A stretch of DNA of 64,000 nt from CAWHJN01 sp963829705. Lineage in GTDB: Bacteria > Bacteroidota > Rhodothermia > Rhodothermales > BA12. A model generated the notes under the pieces. It did not search any database, was not told where the DNA came from, and saw nothing but the letters and a program-made list of their open reading frames with translations. Numbering within the stretch: the stretch's first letter is position 1; the number at the start of each line of letters is the position of its first letter. The stretch lies in assembly GCA_963829705.1 (NCBI GenBank), contig CAWHJN010000005.1:62001-126000 (forward strand), read 5' to 3'. A program made the translations under genes and the position numbers. Shown in pieces: positions 54,164-63,612 of the stretch.

Positions 54164-56617
54164 TCACCGCTGCCAGGGCACGATGTCCACACCGCGCCCG
54201 TCGCTGCGGAGCCAGAGCGCGCCACCGTCGCGGGTAAGGCGCACGTCCGCGCCTGCGCGTCGCCACCGGGCGAGGACGCTGTCGGAGGGCAGGCGGTAAA
54301 CGTTGAAGGCCGCCACGCTGACGAGCGCGAGGTCGGGGCGCACGCGCTCCATGAAGTCTGGCGTGCTGCTCGTGCGCGAGCCGTGGTGGCCGACTTTCAC
54401 GACGGTGCTGCCGAGGAGGGTGTCGAAGCGTGCCACCATCGCGGCTTCCGATGGCGCTTCGGCATCCCCGGCGAAGAGGATGGACGTTTCGCCGAAGGCC
54501 AGCCGCAGCACCACGGAGGCGTCGTTGGTATTGGATGGATGCGCGTCGGCACGCTCGGGGGCGAGCACGAACAGCCCGGTGGCCGGGTCGAGCGCGAGCG
54601 TGTCGCCTGCCTGGAGCGCGTGCCGGGGAATGTCGAGCGTATCCAGCAGAAAGCGCGTTTCGTCGTAGAGGCTGGACGAAAAAACCTCGCCGTTGTCGTA
54701 CACCGCGCCGACAGGAATATTTCGTAGCACCGCGGGCAATCCGCCGAGGTGGTCGGCGTGCGGGTGCGAGACGACGACGGCATCCAGCTTTTTGACGCCG
54801 AAACGGCGCAGGTGGGGCAGGATCGTCTTTTCGCCCGCGTCGAACGTGGCGTCGCGCGGCCCGGCGTCGACGAGCATGCGCTTGCCATTGGGAAACGTCA
54901 CGAGCGCCGCGTCGCCCTGCCCGACGTCGAAGAAGACGACTTCGAGGCGAGGTTCATGGCGGCCCTGCGCGACGCCCATCCACACCCCCGCGGCGGCGAG
55001 CACGAGCGCCAGCGTCAGCATCTTGAAACGCACACGCGTGTACGTCCACAGCGCGAGCGTGAGCACAGAGGCCGTGAGGGCGGCGAGCGCGAAGGGATTG
55101 GTGACGTAGCCATCGAAGGCGAGCCACGACAGGTGCGCGTCGCCCGCTTCGGCGAAAAAGACGAGCCAGCGCGCCGCGTAGTCTGCCATTGCCCCAAACC
55201 CTGCCGCGACGGGTGGCCACCACGCGGTGAGCGTTAGCAGCAGCCCCGCCGCGAAGGCCGCCATCGTCGAAAACATCGCCGCGTAGTTGAGCACGAGCGC
55301 GGCCAGCGGCAACCGCCCGAAGTGGTAGAGCAGGATGGGGGCTGTGGCGAGCGTGGCTGCGAGCGTGGTGACGAAGCCCTCGACAATCCAGAACCGGACT
55401 TTTTTCGACCGATCCGGCAGGTACGGGCGGACGATGCGCGGCAGCAGGACCAATCCCGCGACGGCGGCGAATGAAAGCTGGAAGCCCGGCTCGAAGAGCA
55501 TCGTCGGGCGGAAGAGGAGCAGCACGAGTGCCGCTGCGCCCAGCGTGTTCATGGGCGTCGCGGGCCGTTCGAGCACGACGCCCCCGATAAACACCGTCGC
55601 CATCACCACGGCCCGCACGACGGAAGGGCTGCCGCCCGTCACGAACGCATACGCCACGAGCACCGCCAGCGTGACGGCAGCGCGCAGCACCTCGGCCTTT
55701 CTCCGAGGCACGCTGAGGCGCAGCAGCATGGGCCGCAGCAGCACGAACAGCACCATCCCGACGAGCAGCACGTGCAGGCCCGAGACGGCCAGCAGGTGCA
55801 TCAGGCCCGTCTGCGCGAAGGCGTCGCGCATGTCGGGGTCGAGCAGCGAGCGGTCGCCGAGCAGCAGCGCCCGCATAACCGACCGACCACGATCCGACGG
55901 CACGTACGCCGCGAGCGCCGAGGTGAGGTAGGCCCGCGTGCGTGCCAGCAGGCGGAGCGACCGCGCCGCCGTGTGCGATTGCAGTTCGACGTCGGTGGAG
56001 TCGCGCACGGTGAGCGTGGCGAAGACGCCCTGCTTTTCGAGAAACGCGCCGTAGTCGAAATCTGCGGGGTTGCGTTTTTGGGGCGGCAGGCGCAGCGTGC
56101 CCGCGAGCCGCACGCGGTCGCCGTGCCGGAGGGGCGGGTAAAAAACCGTGTCGCGCCACGCGCTCTGCACCAGCGCCACCTGCACGCGCCCGGTGACGGC
56201 AAGCGTGGTGTCAGGCAACACGAGCCGTGCGGCGTCGAGCCGGAAGCGCGTGCGGAGGGCGGCGTTCGTCAGCGGCTCGTCGGCGACGGTGCCTTCGAGC
56301 AGGACGTCGGCGCGGGCGTCGGCGTCTTCGAGCAGGCGGGCGACGTGGTGCGCGGGCAGACGGTAATGCGCGGCTACGCGCCATCCGCCGAGCGCCACGA
56401 GCGCAATGCAAAATGCCAGCGTGGGCCACAGCGACGCCGTCAGCGGCATCCACCGGCGCGCGGCCAGCAGCGCCGCCATCAAGGCCAGCGACAGCGCGAA
56501 GGCGAGGCTCCACGCGGCCGCCGGCCCGCCCACGAGCGCCGCTGCCACGATGCCACTGCCCAGGCAGAGCGCGGCGACGAGCAGGGGAAGGGCGCGGAGG
56601 TCTGGGGTGGAAGGCAC
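54164..56617 (-). CDS. comEC: ComEC/Rec2-family DNA uptake channel
   Basis: 817 residues. N-terminal helices and a DUF4131/OB-like segment (about 30-190, VLLEGTVADEPLTN) precede the competence membrane domain (about 230-520, MRALLLGDRSLLDPDMRDAF and TGLMHLLAVSGLHVLLVGMV, the family core). The C-terminal metallo-beta-lactamase domain starts near LEVVFFDVGQGDAALVTFPN and holds VVSHPHADHLGG, the HxHxDH metal site, at about residues 615-625. In natural transformation it passes one DNA strand across the inner membrane; the lactamase-like domain is thought to degrade the other strand. Full-length and apparently functional. Divergent from nusB; the 176-bp gap shows no firm promoter. Confidence 0.95.
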   Translation of the reverse strand: MPSTPDLRALPLLVAALCLGSGIVAAALVGGPAAAWSLAFALSLALMAALLAARRWMPLTASLWPTLAFCIALVALGGWRVAAHYRLPAHHVARLLEDADARADVLLEGTVADEPLTNAALRTRFRLDAARLVLPDTTLAVTGRVQVALVQSAWRDTVFYPPLRHGDRVRLAGTLRLPPQKRNPADFDYGAFLEKQGVFATLTVRDSTDVELQSHTAARSLRLLARTRAYLTSALAAYVPSDRGRSVMRALLLGDRSLLDPDMRDAFAQTGLMHLLAVSGLHVLLVGMVLFVLLRPMLLRLSVPRRKAEVLRAAVTLAVLVAYAFVTGGSPSVVRAVVMATVFIGGVVLERPATPMNTLGAAALVLLLFRPTMLFEPGFQLSFAAVAGLVLLPRIVRPYLPDRSKKVRFWIVEGFVTTLAATLATAPILLYHFGRLPLAALVLNYAAMFSTMAAFAAGLLLTLTAWWPPVAAGFGAMADYAARWLVFFAEAGDAHLSWLAFDGYVTNPFALAALTASVLTLALWTYTRVRFKMLTLALVLAAAGVWMGVAQGRHEPRLEVVFFDVGQGDAALVTFPNGKRMLVDAGPRDATFDAGEKTILPHLRRFGVKKLDAVVVSHPHADHLGGLPAVLRNIPVGAVYDNGEVFSSSLYDETRFLLDTLDIPRHALQAGDTLALDPATGLFVLAPERADAHPSNTNDASVVLRLAFGETSILFAGDAEAPSEAAMVARFDTLLGSTVVKVGHHGSRTSSTPDFMERVRPDLALVSVAAFNVYRLPSDSVLARWRRAGADVRLTRDGGALWLRSDGRGVDIVPWQR

Positions 56618-56793
56618 AGCAGCGGCAGAATCTCCCCGACGCTACGAACGCCGTGCCTTTCGGGGCAAGCCCGAGAAAGAGACGTGAAACTCCGTCGCGC
56701 AAGAACACCCGCTCGTCATCGCCATACAACCGTGCCTTTTTGCCTTCCCGCGTGGCGTGGAGGTGGGAATAAAAAACACAACACGACATCCAG

Positions 56794-57264
56794 ATGAGCA
56801 CACGGCGCGAGGTACGGGAACGGGTGATGCAGGCGCTCTACGCCTTTGAACAGGGCGGCGGCGACGCCGAAGACGTGGTCAAGCACGTGCTCAACGCGCA
56901 GGTCGAGGAGCCGAAGGCACGGGCATTTGCCGAGAAGCTGTTTCTCCGCTCGCTCGACCGCGCCGTCGAGGCAGACGACCTCATCGGGCAGCACACCGCC
57001 AACTGGGAAATCGGGCGCATCGCGCTCGTGGATCGCATCCTGCTCAGGATGGCGATCGTCGAGATGCTGACCTTCGAGGACATCCCGCCGAAGGTATCCA
57101 TCAACGAAGTCATCGACATCGGCAAGCGTTACTCGACGCCCAAGAGCGGCGTGTTCATCAACGGCATCCTGGACGCCGTGCTGCTGCAACTCTTGCGCGA
57201 AGGGCGCATCCGCAAGACGGGCCGTGGCCTCGTGGGGATGCCCCGCCTCAACACCGACGCCTGA
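56794..57264 (+). CDS. nusB: Transcription antitermination factor NusB
   Basis: 156 residues, all alpha. Motifs are RREVRERVMQALYAFEQGGG at the start, EIGRIALVDRILLRMAIVEM and PPKVSINEVIDIGKRYSTPK, the helix pair that with NusE (S10) binds boxA RNA to prevent Rho termination of rRNA transcripts. Its stop overlaps the ATG of the next gene (TGATGG). Confidence 0.96.
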   Translation: MSTRREVRERVMQALYAFEQGGGDAEDVVKHVLNAQVEEPKARAFAEKLFLRSLDRAVEADDLIGQHTANWEIGRIALVDRILLRMAIVEMLTFEDIPPKVSINEVIDIGKRYSTPKSGVFINGILDAVLLQLLREGRIRKTGRGLVGMPRLNTDA

Positions 57265-57938
57265 TGGGAACGATTGCCATCGGCGATGTCCACGGTTGCG
57301 TGGAGACGTTGCGCGCGCTGCTGGAAAACCTCCAGCCCACACCGGACGACCGCCTCGTGTTCGTGGGCGATTACATCGACCGGGGGCCGGATTCGAAGGG
57401 CGTCATCGAGCTGCTGCTCGACCTCCGCGAGCGCTTCGATTGCACGTTTCTGCGCGGCAATCATGAGGCGCTGATGCTCGCCTACCTCGACGGCACGACC
57501 ATCAACGGCGTCTCGGGCAGTGAACTGTGGAGCGTCAACGGCGGGCGGCAGACGCTCGGCTCGTACGCCGACGCCGCGGGCCGCGTGGCGATCCCGGCGG
57601 CGCACGAAGCATTCCTGCGCGAAACGCAGCTATACGCCGACCACGACGAGTTCTTCTTCGTCCACGCCGGCCTGCTGCCCGACCTCACGATTGCCGAGAA
57701 CCTCCAAGAGGATGACCAGGAGGTGTTTCTGTGGGAGCGCGAGCACCTGCGCGCCGCGCACCTGGCGTGGGAGAAGCCCGTCGTGTGCGGCCACACGCCC
57801 CGCAGCGAACCCATCGACCGCGACAAGCTGTTGATGATCGACACGGGCTGCGTCTACCACCTGCGCCCGCACCTAGGCCGCCTCTGCGCCGTGCGCCTGC
57901 CCGAGCGCGCGTTCGTGTTTCAGGATTACTGCGGGTGA
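57264..57938 (+). CDS. Calcineurin-like metallophosphatase (PrpA/ApaH type)
   Basis: 224 residues with the complete phosphoesterase signature: GDVHGCVET, GDYIDRGPDSKGVIE and RGNHEALML, then HAGL and VCGHTPRSEP histidine ligands of the two-metal site. It resembles bacterial serine/threonine protein phosphatases and diadenosine tetraphosphate hydrolases; sequence alone does not decide between them. Cotranscribed with nusB by a one-base overlap. Confidence 0.93.
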   Translation: MGTIAIGDVHGCVETLRALLENLQPTPDDRLVFVGDYIDRGPDSKGVIELLLDLRERFDCTFLRGNHEALMLAYLDGTTINGVSGSELWSVNGGRQTLGSYADAAGRVAIPAAHEAFLRETQLYADHDEFFFVHAGLLPDLTIAENLQEDDQEVFLWEREHLRAAHLAWEKPVVCGHTPRSEPIDRDKLLMIDTGCVYHLRPHLGRLCAVRLPERAFVFQDYCG

Positions 57939-58510
57939 CAGTTCTCCGGCGGCAAGTGGCTGGAACCTGCCAGAGCCTTCGACGCGTGGCACGGCTCCGC
58001 CTCTCGTACAGGCTGGGCGCAAGCAGAGCACACACCATACTCTCCATCTTCTGCGCTGCCACTTCCCGCTTTCCCAGGATCCTGTTGGCGGCGCGGGCGT
58101 GTGAGGGCTACGTTTGCAGGCGCACTGCGCCCCTCACCTCTTGCCCGTCGGCCCGGCTCCTGTTCTACGGCCGAGGCCCGACTGCTCTCTGAGTTGACCT
58201 GTTTATTTGCCGCGTTCCACGGCTTTTTTAGCTCGCTGGCAGCGCTTCTTACTTCACTTCACCCCGTCAGGTGGCGCGCGCCGCGCTTCCTGAGCCTGTC
58301 TGTGGCGGGTGCCCCGCGCAGCCTTGCACGCCTGTTGTCTCCGCGTGCAGGATTTCTGGGAGAGACGCGCGATGCGCGCCGCCTCTCCGCGCTGCACCCC
58401 CCCACATCTCGGATGCCTCGTGGCCCGGACGCCGTCCCTGCGGACGTGCGCCGACGCGCCGACCGGCCTGCTCAGGAAGCCCGCCGGTGCGTCCCGCGAC
58501 GGCACCACCC
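57939..58510 (+). other. Gene-free leader region upstream of RNase E/G
   Basis: 572 bp with no convincing coding frame. The frame of the nuclease is open through its second half, but the encoded stretch is low in family features. Near the end, GGAGAG (58359-58364) with GCGCG pairs across an ATG loop to CGCGC and CTCTCC (58383-58388), a stable hairpin. Long structured leaders are known for rne genes, where the enzyme cuts its own message to limit synthesis, so a similar role is possible. A TTGACC at 58194-58199 could be a promoter part, without a clear partner. Confidence 0.5.
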
Positions 58511-60883
58511 ATGGCAAAAAAGGAAATCGTCATCAGTGCCGACAAGTCCAACGGCACCACCCGCATCGCCCTCGTCGAAAACGGCGAACTGGCCGAACTC
58601 CACGTCGAGACGCCGCACCACGAACGTACCCTCGGCGACATCGCGCTGGGAAAGGTAAAGAAGGTCATGCCGTCCATCCGGGCGGCGTTCGTGGACATCG
58701 GGCAGAAGCAGGATGCTTTCCTGCACTTCTCCGACCTGTCGGACAACCTGGCGCAGCAGCTCGCCTTCGTCGAGCAGGACAACCCCGAGATCGCCTCCAT
58801 CCGCATCCGGCGGCGCGTCCGGCTCGCGCGTGTCCGGCGCCACCGCGTCAACGCCCGGCGGGCGCGTCGCAAAGGCTCCGTCGAGGACGCGCTCGAACGG
58901 CTCTTCCGTACCCGCCGCCGCGCCATCAAGCCGCGCCCGTCGGCGTCGGGACGTAAAAAGGCCCAGCTTCCCGACTTCAACGCCACCGACCGGCCCGAGG
59001 AGTGCCTGAAGCGCGACCAGCGCATCCTCGTCAAAATCGTCAAGGAGCCCATCTCGTCGAAGGGCAGCCGCGTCTCGACAGACATTTCGCTGGCGGGACG
59101 TTTCCTCGTGCTGGTGCCGCTGGCGGATTACGTGGCCGTCTCGAAGAAAATCTCGTCCTACAAAGAGCGTCGGCGGTTGCGGGCGCTCGCGCGCAGCCTC
59201 GTGCCCGACGGCTTCGGCGTCATCATCCGCACGCAGGCTGAGGGCAAGAATGCCCGCGCGCTCGACACCGATTTGCGGCTGCTCGTCGAGAAGTGGCGCA
59301 AGATCGAATCGAAGCTCGCCGGCAAGCCGCGCCCGCCTGTTCCCCTGTACGAGGACGTGAACATGGTTTCGTCGATGGTGCGCGACCTGTTCTCGGACGA
59401 TTACGACCGCATCCTCATCGACGACCCGAAGGTGTACCGCAACGTGAAAGGCTACGTGCAGGCCGTGGCCCCGTCGATGGCCGATGCCGTGCAACTCTAC
59501 GAGGGCAAAAAATCGGTCTTCGAGACGTCGGGTCTGCAAAACGCCGTGCGTGAGGCGTTCGAGAGCCGCGTAAACCTGCCCTCGGGCGGCTACTTGTTCT
59601 TCGAGCGGACGGAAGCCATGCACGTCGTGGACGTGAACTCGGGCCGCAGCGGGCGCGGGCTGTCGCAGGAGGAAAACTCGCTGCGCGTCAACGTCGAGGC
59701 CGCCCGCGTCATCGCCCGGCAGATGCGACTGCGCGACCTCGGCGGCATCATGTGCGTGGACTTTATCGACCTGCGCGACGACAAGAACCGGCGCAAGGTC
59801 TACGACGAGTTCAAGAAGGAATTCCGCAAGGACCGCGCGGTGACGAAGCTCTTGCCGATGAGCGACTTCGGCATCGTGCAGATCACGCGGCAGCGCCTGC
59901 GCCCTGCCCTGACGACGCTGCACACGGCGGAGGAGGTCACTGGCGATGGCGGTGGCATGGTGGACGAAGAGCCGCCTGCGCACCCTCCAGTCCTCGAAGC
60001 GCCCGAGCCGCAGCCCGCCGCGCGCCCGGCGCCGCGCGCACCCCGCGAAAAACGCAGCGACGAATCGCCCGACGCGCTCGTGGAGCGCATGGGCCGGTGG
60101 GTATCTGACTACAAGCAGAAAGGCGGCAAGAGCGGCCTGACGCTGCGCGTGCATCCGTTTCTGTGCGCGTTCCTCAACCGCCGTGTGCCCAACTGGCCCA
60201 CGCGCTGGAGCTTCCGCCACCTCGTGCGGATCCGCGTGGAGGAGGATGCATCGATGAGCCCGCACGAGTTCGCGTTCGTGCCCGCGCAGCCCGAGGCGTT
60301 CCCGAGCGCCGCCGAGGCGGCCTCGGTACGCGCCGCGAAAGTCGAGGCGGCTCCGGTACGCGAAGAAACGCCCGCGCCTGCTCCGCAGCCCGAGCGCCGC
60401 CGTGGCGACCGGCCTTCGGGCGAGGCATCGCGGAAAAGCGAAGCTGCGCCGTCGCAGTCCACGCCCGACACGCCCGACACGCGCGACACCGCCGACGCCG
60501 ATACGGACGCGAAGGATGACCCGCCCCAGCGCCGTAGCCAGTCGCGGGGTGGACGCGGCAGCCGGGGCGGGCAGCGCTCGCGCAGCGGCAGCCCGAACGC
60601 GCGGACAGAGTCCGGCGACGGCGGCGAACGCAGCAGCCGGAGTCGGTCGCAGCGCGCGGGTTCAGGTGCATCGTCCCCTTCGGGATCGTCCGGCAACAGA
60701 GGCAGCGGCAGCGACGCATCGTCCGAAAACGCCACGGCAGACGGCGCAGCCCCTCGGAAGCGGCGGCGGCGCGGCGGGCGCAACCGGCGGCGCGGCGGGC
60801 GCTCGTCTGGCAGCGGCTCAGAGAACGGCGGCGGCGCCAAGAGCAGCGGCAACGACGGCAACACCGCCCCCGGCGATGGCTGA
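58511..60883 (+). CDS. RNase E/G family ribonuclease with long R/S/G-rich tail
   Basis: 790 residues from MAKKEIVISADKSNGTTRIA. An S1 RNA-binding domain (PSIRAAFVDIGQKQDAFLHF) is interrupted by an arginine-rich insert at about 97-160. The catalytic DNase-like domain has MHVVDVNSGRSGRG and GGIMCVDFIDLRDDKN, containing the two metal-binding aspartates. The Zn-link CPxC motif expected after them is missing; a Pro-rich linker stands there. Residues about 590-790 are low-complexity and disordered, rich in R, S, G and E with RGG- and RS-like repeats (GGRGSRGGQRSRSGS), and end G-N-rich. The enzyme starts mRNA decay and rRNA processing; the tail probably binds RNA or scaffolds a degradosome. Confidence 0.92.
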   Translation: MAKKEIVISADKSNGTTRIALVENGELAELHVETPHHERTLGDIALGKVKKVMPSIRAAFVDIGQKQDAFLHFSDLSDNLAQQLAFVEQDNPEIASIRIRRRVRLARVRRHRVNARRARRKGSVEDALERLFRTRRRAIKPRPSASGRKKAQLPDFNATDRPEECLKRDQRILVKIVKEPISSKGSRVSTDISLAGRFLVLVPLADYVAVSKKISSYKERRRLRALARSLVPDGFGVIIRTQAEGKNARALDTDLRLLVEKWRKIESKLAGKPRPPVPLYEDVNMVSSMVRDLFSDDYDRILIDDPKVYRNVKGYVQAVAPSMADAVQLYEGKKSVFETSGLQNAVREAFESRVNLPSGGYLFFERTEAMHVVDVNSGRSGRGLSQEENSLRVNVEAARVIARQMRLRDLGGIMCVDFIDLRDDKNRRKVYDEFKKEFRKDRAVTKLLPMSDFGIVQITRQRLRPALTTLHTAEEVTGDGGGMVDEEPPAHPPVLEAPEPQPAARPAPRAPREKRSDESPDALVERMGRWVSDYKQKGGKSGLTLRVHPFLCAFLNRRVPNWPTRWSFRHLVRIRVEEDASMSPHEFAFVPAQPEAFPSAAEAASVRAAKVEAAPVREETPAPAPQPERRRGDRPSGEASRKSEAAPSQSTPDTPDTRDTADADTDAKDDPPQRRSQSRGGRGSRGGQRSRSGSPNARTESGDGGERSSRSRSQRAGSGASSPSGSSGNRGSGSDASSENATADGAAPRKRRRRGGRNRRRGGRSSGSGSENGGGAKSSGNDGNTAPGDG

Positions 60884-61583
60884 GAAACTGCTGCTGCTCG
60901 TCCTCGCGGCCAGCGCCGCGCTGCCCGCGCAGGCGCAGCCACGTGGCGGCCCCACGCAGGGCGTCTACGCGCGCGTGCAGGCCGCGCAGTTCCGCAGCGT
61001 CAGTGACCTCGACACGCTGGCGTCGTACGGCTTCGACGCCCCGCTTTTCGGGCTGGGCTACGCGCGCGGGCCGTTGTACGCCGAGATTGCGTACGGCACC
61101 GCTTCAACGCCCGCCGGGCGTGTGGGCATCCTCGACGCCGACGTGGGGACGAGCAGCAGCGTCACGCTGCGCGAGGCCCGTGGCCTGCGCCTCGAAGCGC
61201 CGCTCGTGCTGCACCTCACCTTCCGCCGCGTCCAGCTCCGCGATGCCCGGAGCCTGTCGGATTTCGAGGTCACCGCGCTCGGCCTCTCGGGCGGCATTGC
61301 CGGGGAGATCGTGCGGGGGCGCACTGCCTTCGACGCTTCCCTCACGGCAGGGGCCGGGCTGGCGACACGCAATTTCGATGGCACGCCGGGCGTCCTCTAC
61401 ACCGGCACCGCCCGCGTCGGCGCGCGTTTTCCCATCGGCGAGCGTTTCGCCCTGACGACCGGCTACCGCTTTCGCTTCCGGCAGTGGGACCTGGGCAAAG
61501 GAAACCTCGGCGTGACCCGGCGCAGCGACCTCTACGACTACCGCGCCCTCGACCACAGCGTGCATCTGGGAGTGCTGTTTTGA
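60876..61583 (+). CDS. Predicted outer-membrane beta-barrel-like protein
   Basis: 235 residues with signal peptide (MAEKLLLLVLAASAALPAQA). The mature part alternates polar and apolar residues in about ten strands (GVYARVQAAQFRSV, VRLEAPLVLHLTFRRV-like, FALTTGYRFRFRQWDL) and ends in an aromatic residue (SVHLGVLF), the usual C-terminal signature of outer-membrane barrels. No family name assigned. The ATG overlaps the nuclease stop (ATGGCTGA). Confidence 0.7.
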   Translation: MAEKLLLLVLAASAALPAQAQPRGGPTQGVYARVQAAQFRSVSDLDTLASYGFDAPLFGLGYARGPLYAEIAYGTASTPAGRVGILDADVGTSSSVTLREARGLRLEAPLVLHLTFRRVQLRDARSLSDFEVTALGLSGGIAGEIVRGRTAFDASLTAGAGLATRNFDGTPGVLYTGTARVGARFPIGERFALTTGYRFRFRQWDLGKGNLGVTRRSDLYDYRALDHSVHLGVLF

Positions 61584-61640
61584 CGTTGGTGGTTGGAGAT
61601 GTTGGCGTTTCGCAGTCTTCTCCCCCCTCCTCTATTCTCG

Positions 61641-61925
61641 ATGAAGCCTGAGCAGATCGCGCGCGAGTTGGAAGAGGTCGCCCGGCACTTCGGCGTGCAG
61701 GTGCGGACGGAGAAAGGGCGCTTCCGGGGCGGGCGCTGCACGGTCGAGGGCGAAGATTTCGTCGTGCTCAACAAGCTGCACCCGCCTGAGGTGCGCGTGG
61801 CGATTCTGGCCCAGAGCCTGCGAGATTTCCCACTCGATACCGTCTTCCTCCGCCCGGCGGTGCGGCACGCACTCGACGAGGCATGGGCCGCCACACCCGA
61901 TGCCCCCGACCTGCCCGACGCATGA
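61641..61925 (+). CDS. Small conserved-looking protein of unknown function
   Basis: 94 residues from MKPEQIARELEEVARHFGV. Mixed alpha/beta pattern with VRTEKGRFRGGRCTVEGEDF and FVVLNKLHPPEVRVAILAQS. No family recognised. The TGA overlaps the ATG of the next gene (ATGA), so both are expected from one message. The 57 bp before it are CT-rich. Confidence 0.75.
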   Translation: MKPEQIARELEEVARHFGVQVRTEKGRFRGGRCTVEGEDFVVLNKLHPPEVRVAILAQSLRDFPLDTVFLRPAVRHALDEAWAATPDAPDLPDA

Positions 61926-62725
61926 GCCACCGGCCCCGTATCCGGGTGACCCTGCTGGGCACCGGCACTTCGACCGGCGTGCCCGTCATCGGCTGCGGCT
62001 GCGCCGTATGCCGCTCCGCCGATCCGCGCGACACGCGGCTGCGCTGCGCCGCCTACGTGGAGGTGGGCGATGCGCGCTTGCTCATCGATGCCGGGCCGGA
62101 TTTCCGCCAGCAGGCGCTCCAGACGCCCATCGAGCGCGTCGATGCGGTGCTCGTCACCCACCACCACTTCGATCACGTCGCCGGACTGGACGACCTGCGC
62201 CCGTTTCTGTTCGACCGCGATCAGGCTCCGCTCGTGTGCTACGCCAGCGATGCCACAGCCACCGTGCTGGAGCGGATGTATCCGTACGCGTTCCACAACA
62301 CCGGCTACCCCGGCGCGCCTCAGCTGTGCCTGGCGCGCGTCGGCGACGAGGTTTTCGAGGTGCGTCCCCGGCGCGGCGGCGTGCCCGTCGAGGTAGAGCC
62401 TATCCGGGTGTTTCACGGCCAACTGCCCATCCTCGGCTTCCGCATCGGGCGCTTCGCCTACCTCACCGACACGAGCGCCATCCCTGAGGAGAGCTTCGCG
62501 CAGTTGCGCGGCCTCGACGTGCTCGTGCTCGATGCCCTCCGCCCCACCCCGCATCCGACGCACTTCACCTTTGGCGAGGCTGTGGACGCCGCGCGGCGCA
62601 TCGGCGCGCGCGAAACGTATTTCATCCACCTGTCGCACAACGCGCTTCACGCCGAACTCGACGCCGCGTTGCCCACAGGTATCCACGTGGGCTACGACGG
62701 GCTGACGTTTGAGGCCGGGCTTTAG
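61922..62725 (+). CDS. MBL-fold hydrolase, PhnP-like (cyclic phosphate phosphodiesterase)
   Basis: 267 residues from MSHRPRIRVTLLGTGTSTGV. It has GTGTSTGVPVIGCGCAVCRS, in which GCxCxxC resembles the extra zinc site of PhnP, the metal motif VTHHHFDHVAGLDDLRPF, and LTDTSAIPEESF plus FIHLSHNALHAEL near the end. PhnP cleaves ribose 1,2-cyclic phosphate; in Bacteroidota, where phn operons are often absent, close relatives may serve nucleotide repair. Substrate uncertain. After the stop, AACCATA-N7-TATGGTT (62761-62781) makes a small hairpin without T-run. Confidence 0.88.
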   Translation: MSHRPRIRVTLLGTGTSTGVPVIGCGCAVCRSADPRDTRLRCAAYVEVGDARLLIDAGPDFRQQALQTPIERVDAVLVTHHHFDHVAGLDDLRPFLFDRDQAPLVCYASDATATVLERMYPYAFHNTGYPGAPQLCLARVGDEVFEVRPRRGGVPVEVEPIRVFHGQLPILGFRIGRFAYLTDTSAIPEESFAQLRGLDVLVLDALRPTPHPTHFTFGEAVDAARRIGARETYFIHLSHNALHAELDAALPTGIHVGYDGLTFEAGL

Positions 62726-62828
62726 CGGGCCACGACGAAGCCGCCATGAGGAGCGAGAGGAACCATAGCAAACGTATGGTTTCGCTGGGATGTGTCACGG
62801 AAAGCATAGACGTTTCCAGACGAGCAAA

Positions 62829-62863
62829 AAAGGCGCGTCCAGCGAAGTGCCGGACGCGCCTTT
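62829..62863 (-). terminator. Rho-independent terminator (for the CsbD-like gene)
   Basis: AAAGGCGCGTCC and GGACGCGCCTTT are perfect 12-bp arms around an 11-base loop. On the minus strand the hairpin is followed by T6, so it should end the CsbD-like transcript; on the plus strand only three T follow, giving weaker activity for the PhnP-like transcript. Confidence 0.88.
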
Positions 62864-62886
62864 GATCGGACCGAACGCCGAAAGCG

Positions 62887-63120
62887 TCAGCGGTCGAACT
62901 TGTACCTCAACTCGCGCGAGTACGTGTCGAGTTTGCGGCGGATGTTTTCGCGCGTCTCGCCCGTTTTCTCCTCGAGGTGTCCTTCGAGTTGATCCCGACG
63001 ACCTTCGTACTGATCCATCTCGTCGTCGGTGAGCGCGCCCCAGGCTTCTTTGAGCTTGCCTTTGAACTGTTTCCAGTTGCCAGATGCCTGCTGCTCGCCG
63101 GGTGATTTCATATGGTCCAT
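62887..63120 (-). CDS. CsbD-like stress protein
   Basis: 77 residues, very hydrophilic. GNWKQFKGKLKEAWGALTDD and QLEGHLEEKTGETRENIRRK follow the CsbD pattern of a basic-acidic helical bundle. CsbD proteins accumulate under general stress in many bacteria, with unknown mechanism. The ATG used is 3 codons upstream of a second candidate (MKSPGEQQ). Single-gene unit with its own terminator. Confidence 0.9.
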   Translation of the reverse strand: MDHMKSPGEQQASGNWKQFKGKLKEAWGALTDDEMDQYEGRRDQLEGHLEEKTGETRENIRRKLDTYSRELRYKFDR

Positions 63121-63234
63121 GATGGGCCTCCGTGTGGGTTGGTTGAAAGAACCGGCCCCCTACACCCGGCACAGGGGTAGCAGGATTCCGCTATCCCGTT
63201 GTGTTGCAACGCCTTTACGCCTGTGCCCGGCCCG

Positions 63235-63612
63235 TCACGGAGACTGCACCGCCCGTTTCTGACTGAGGATGAGGCGGGCCGTGGCGGCGTTGGTGGCGAG
63301 GGGCACGTTGTGGACGTTGCACGCCCGCAGCAGCGTCTGGATGTCCGGGTCGTGCGGGTGCTTGTCGAGCGGATCGACGAAGAAGAAGACGGCGGCGACG
63401 TCGCCCGTCACCACGCGCGCGGCGATCTGCACGTCGCCACCGAGCGGGCCGGAGAGGTAACGATGCACGTCGAGACCGATTTTGTCTTGCAACAGTCGGC
63501 CCGTAGTACCGGTGGCGATGAGGCCGAAGGAGGCGAGCACGTCGCGGTGAGCGGCGGCAAAAGCCATCATCTCGTCTTTCTTTCCGTCGTGTGCGATCAG
63601 GGCGATGAGCAT
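63235..63612 (-). CDS. mgsA: Methylglyoxal synthase
   Basis: 125 residues. Motifs IALIAHDGKKDEMMAFA, LIATGTTGRLL, YLSGPLGGDVQIAARV and FFFVDPLDKHPHDPDIQTLL are diagnostic; the aspartate in GGDVQ and the DPLDxHPHxPD block form the phosphate and catalytic site. It converts dihydroxyacetone phosphate to methylglyoxal and phosphate, a bypass that relieves sugar-phosphate stress. Shorter than the E. coli enzyme because it starts right at the core fold, as in Bacillus. Confidence 0.96.
   Translation of the reverse strand: MLIALIAHDGKKDEMMAFAAAHRDVLASFGLIATGTTGRLLQDKIGLDVHRYLSGPLGGDVQIAARVVTGDVAAVFFFVDPLDKHPHDPDIQTLLRACNVHNVPLATNAATARLILSQKRAVQSP

Noticed and set aside
57939..58510. Short coding frames upstream of the RNase gene
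   Set aside because: No signal peptide, domain or codon pattern matching neighbours; arginine-rich random translation.
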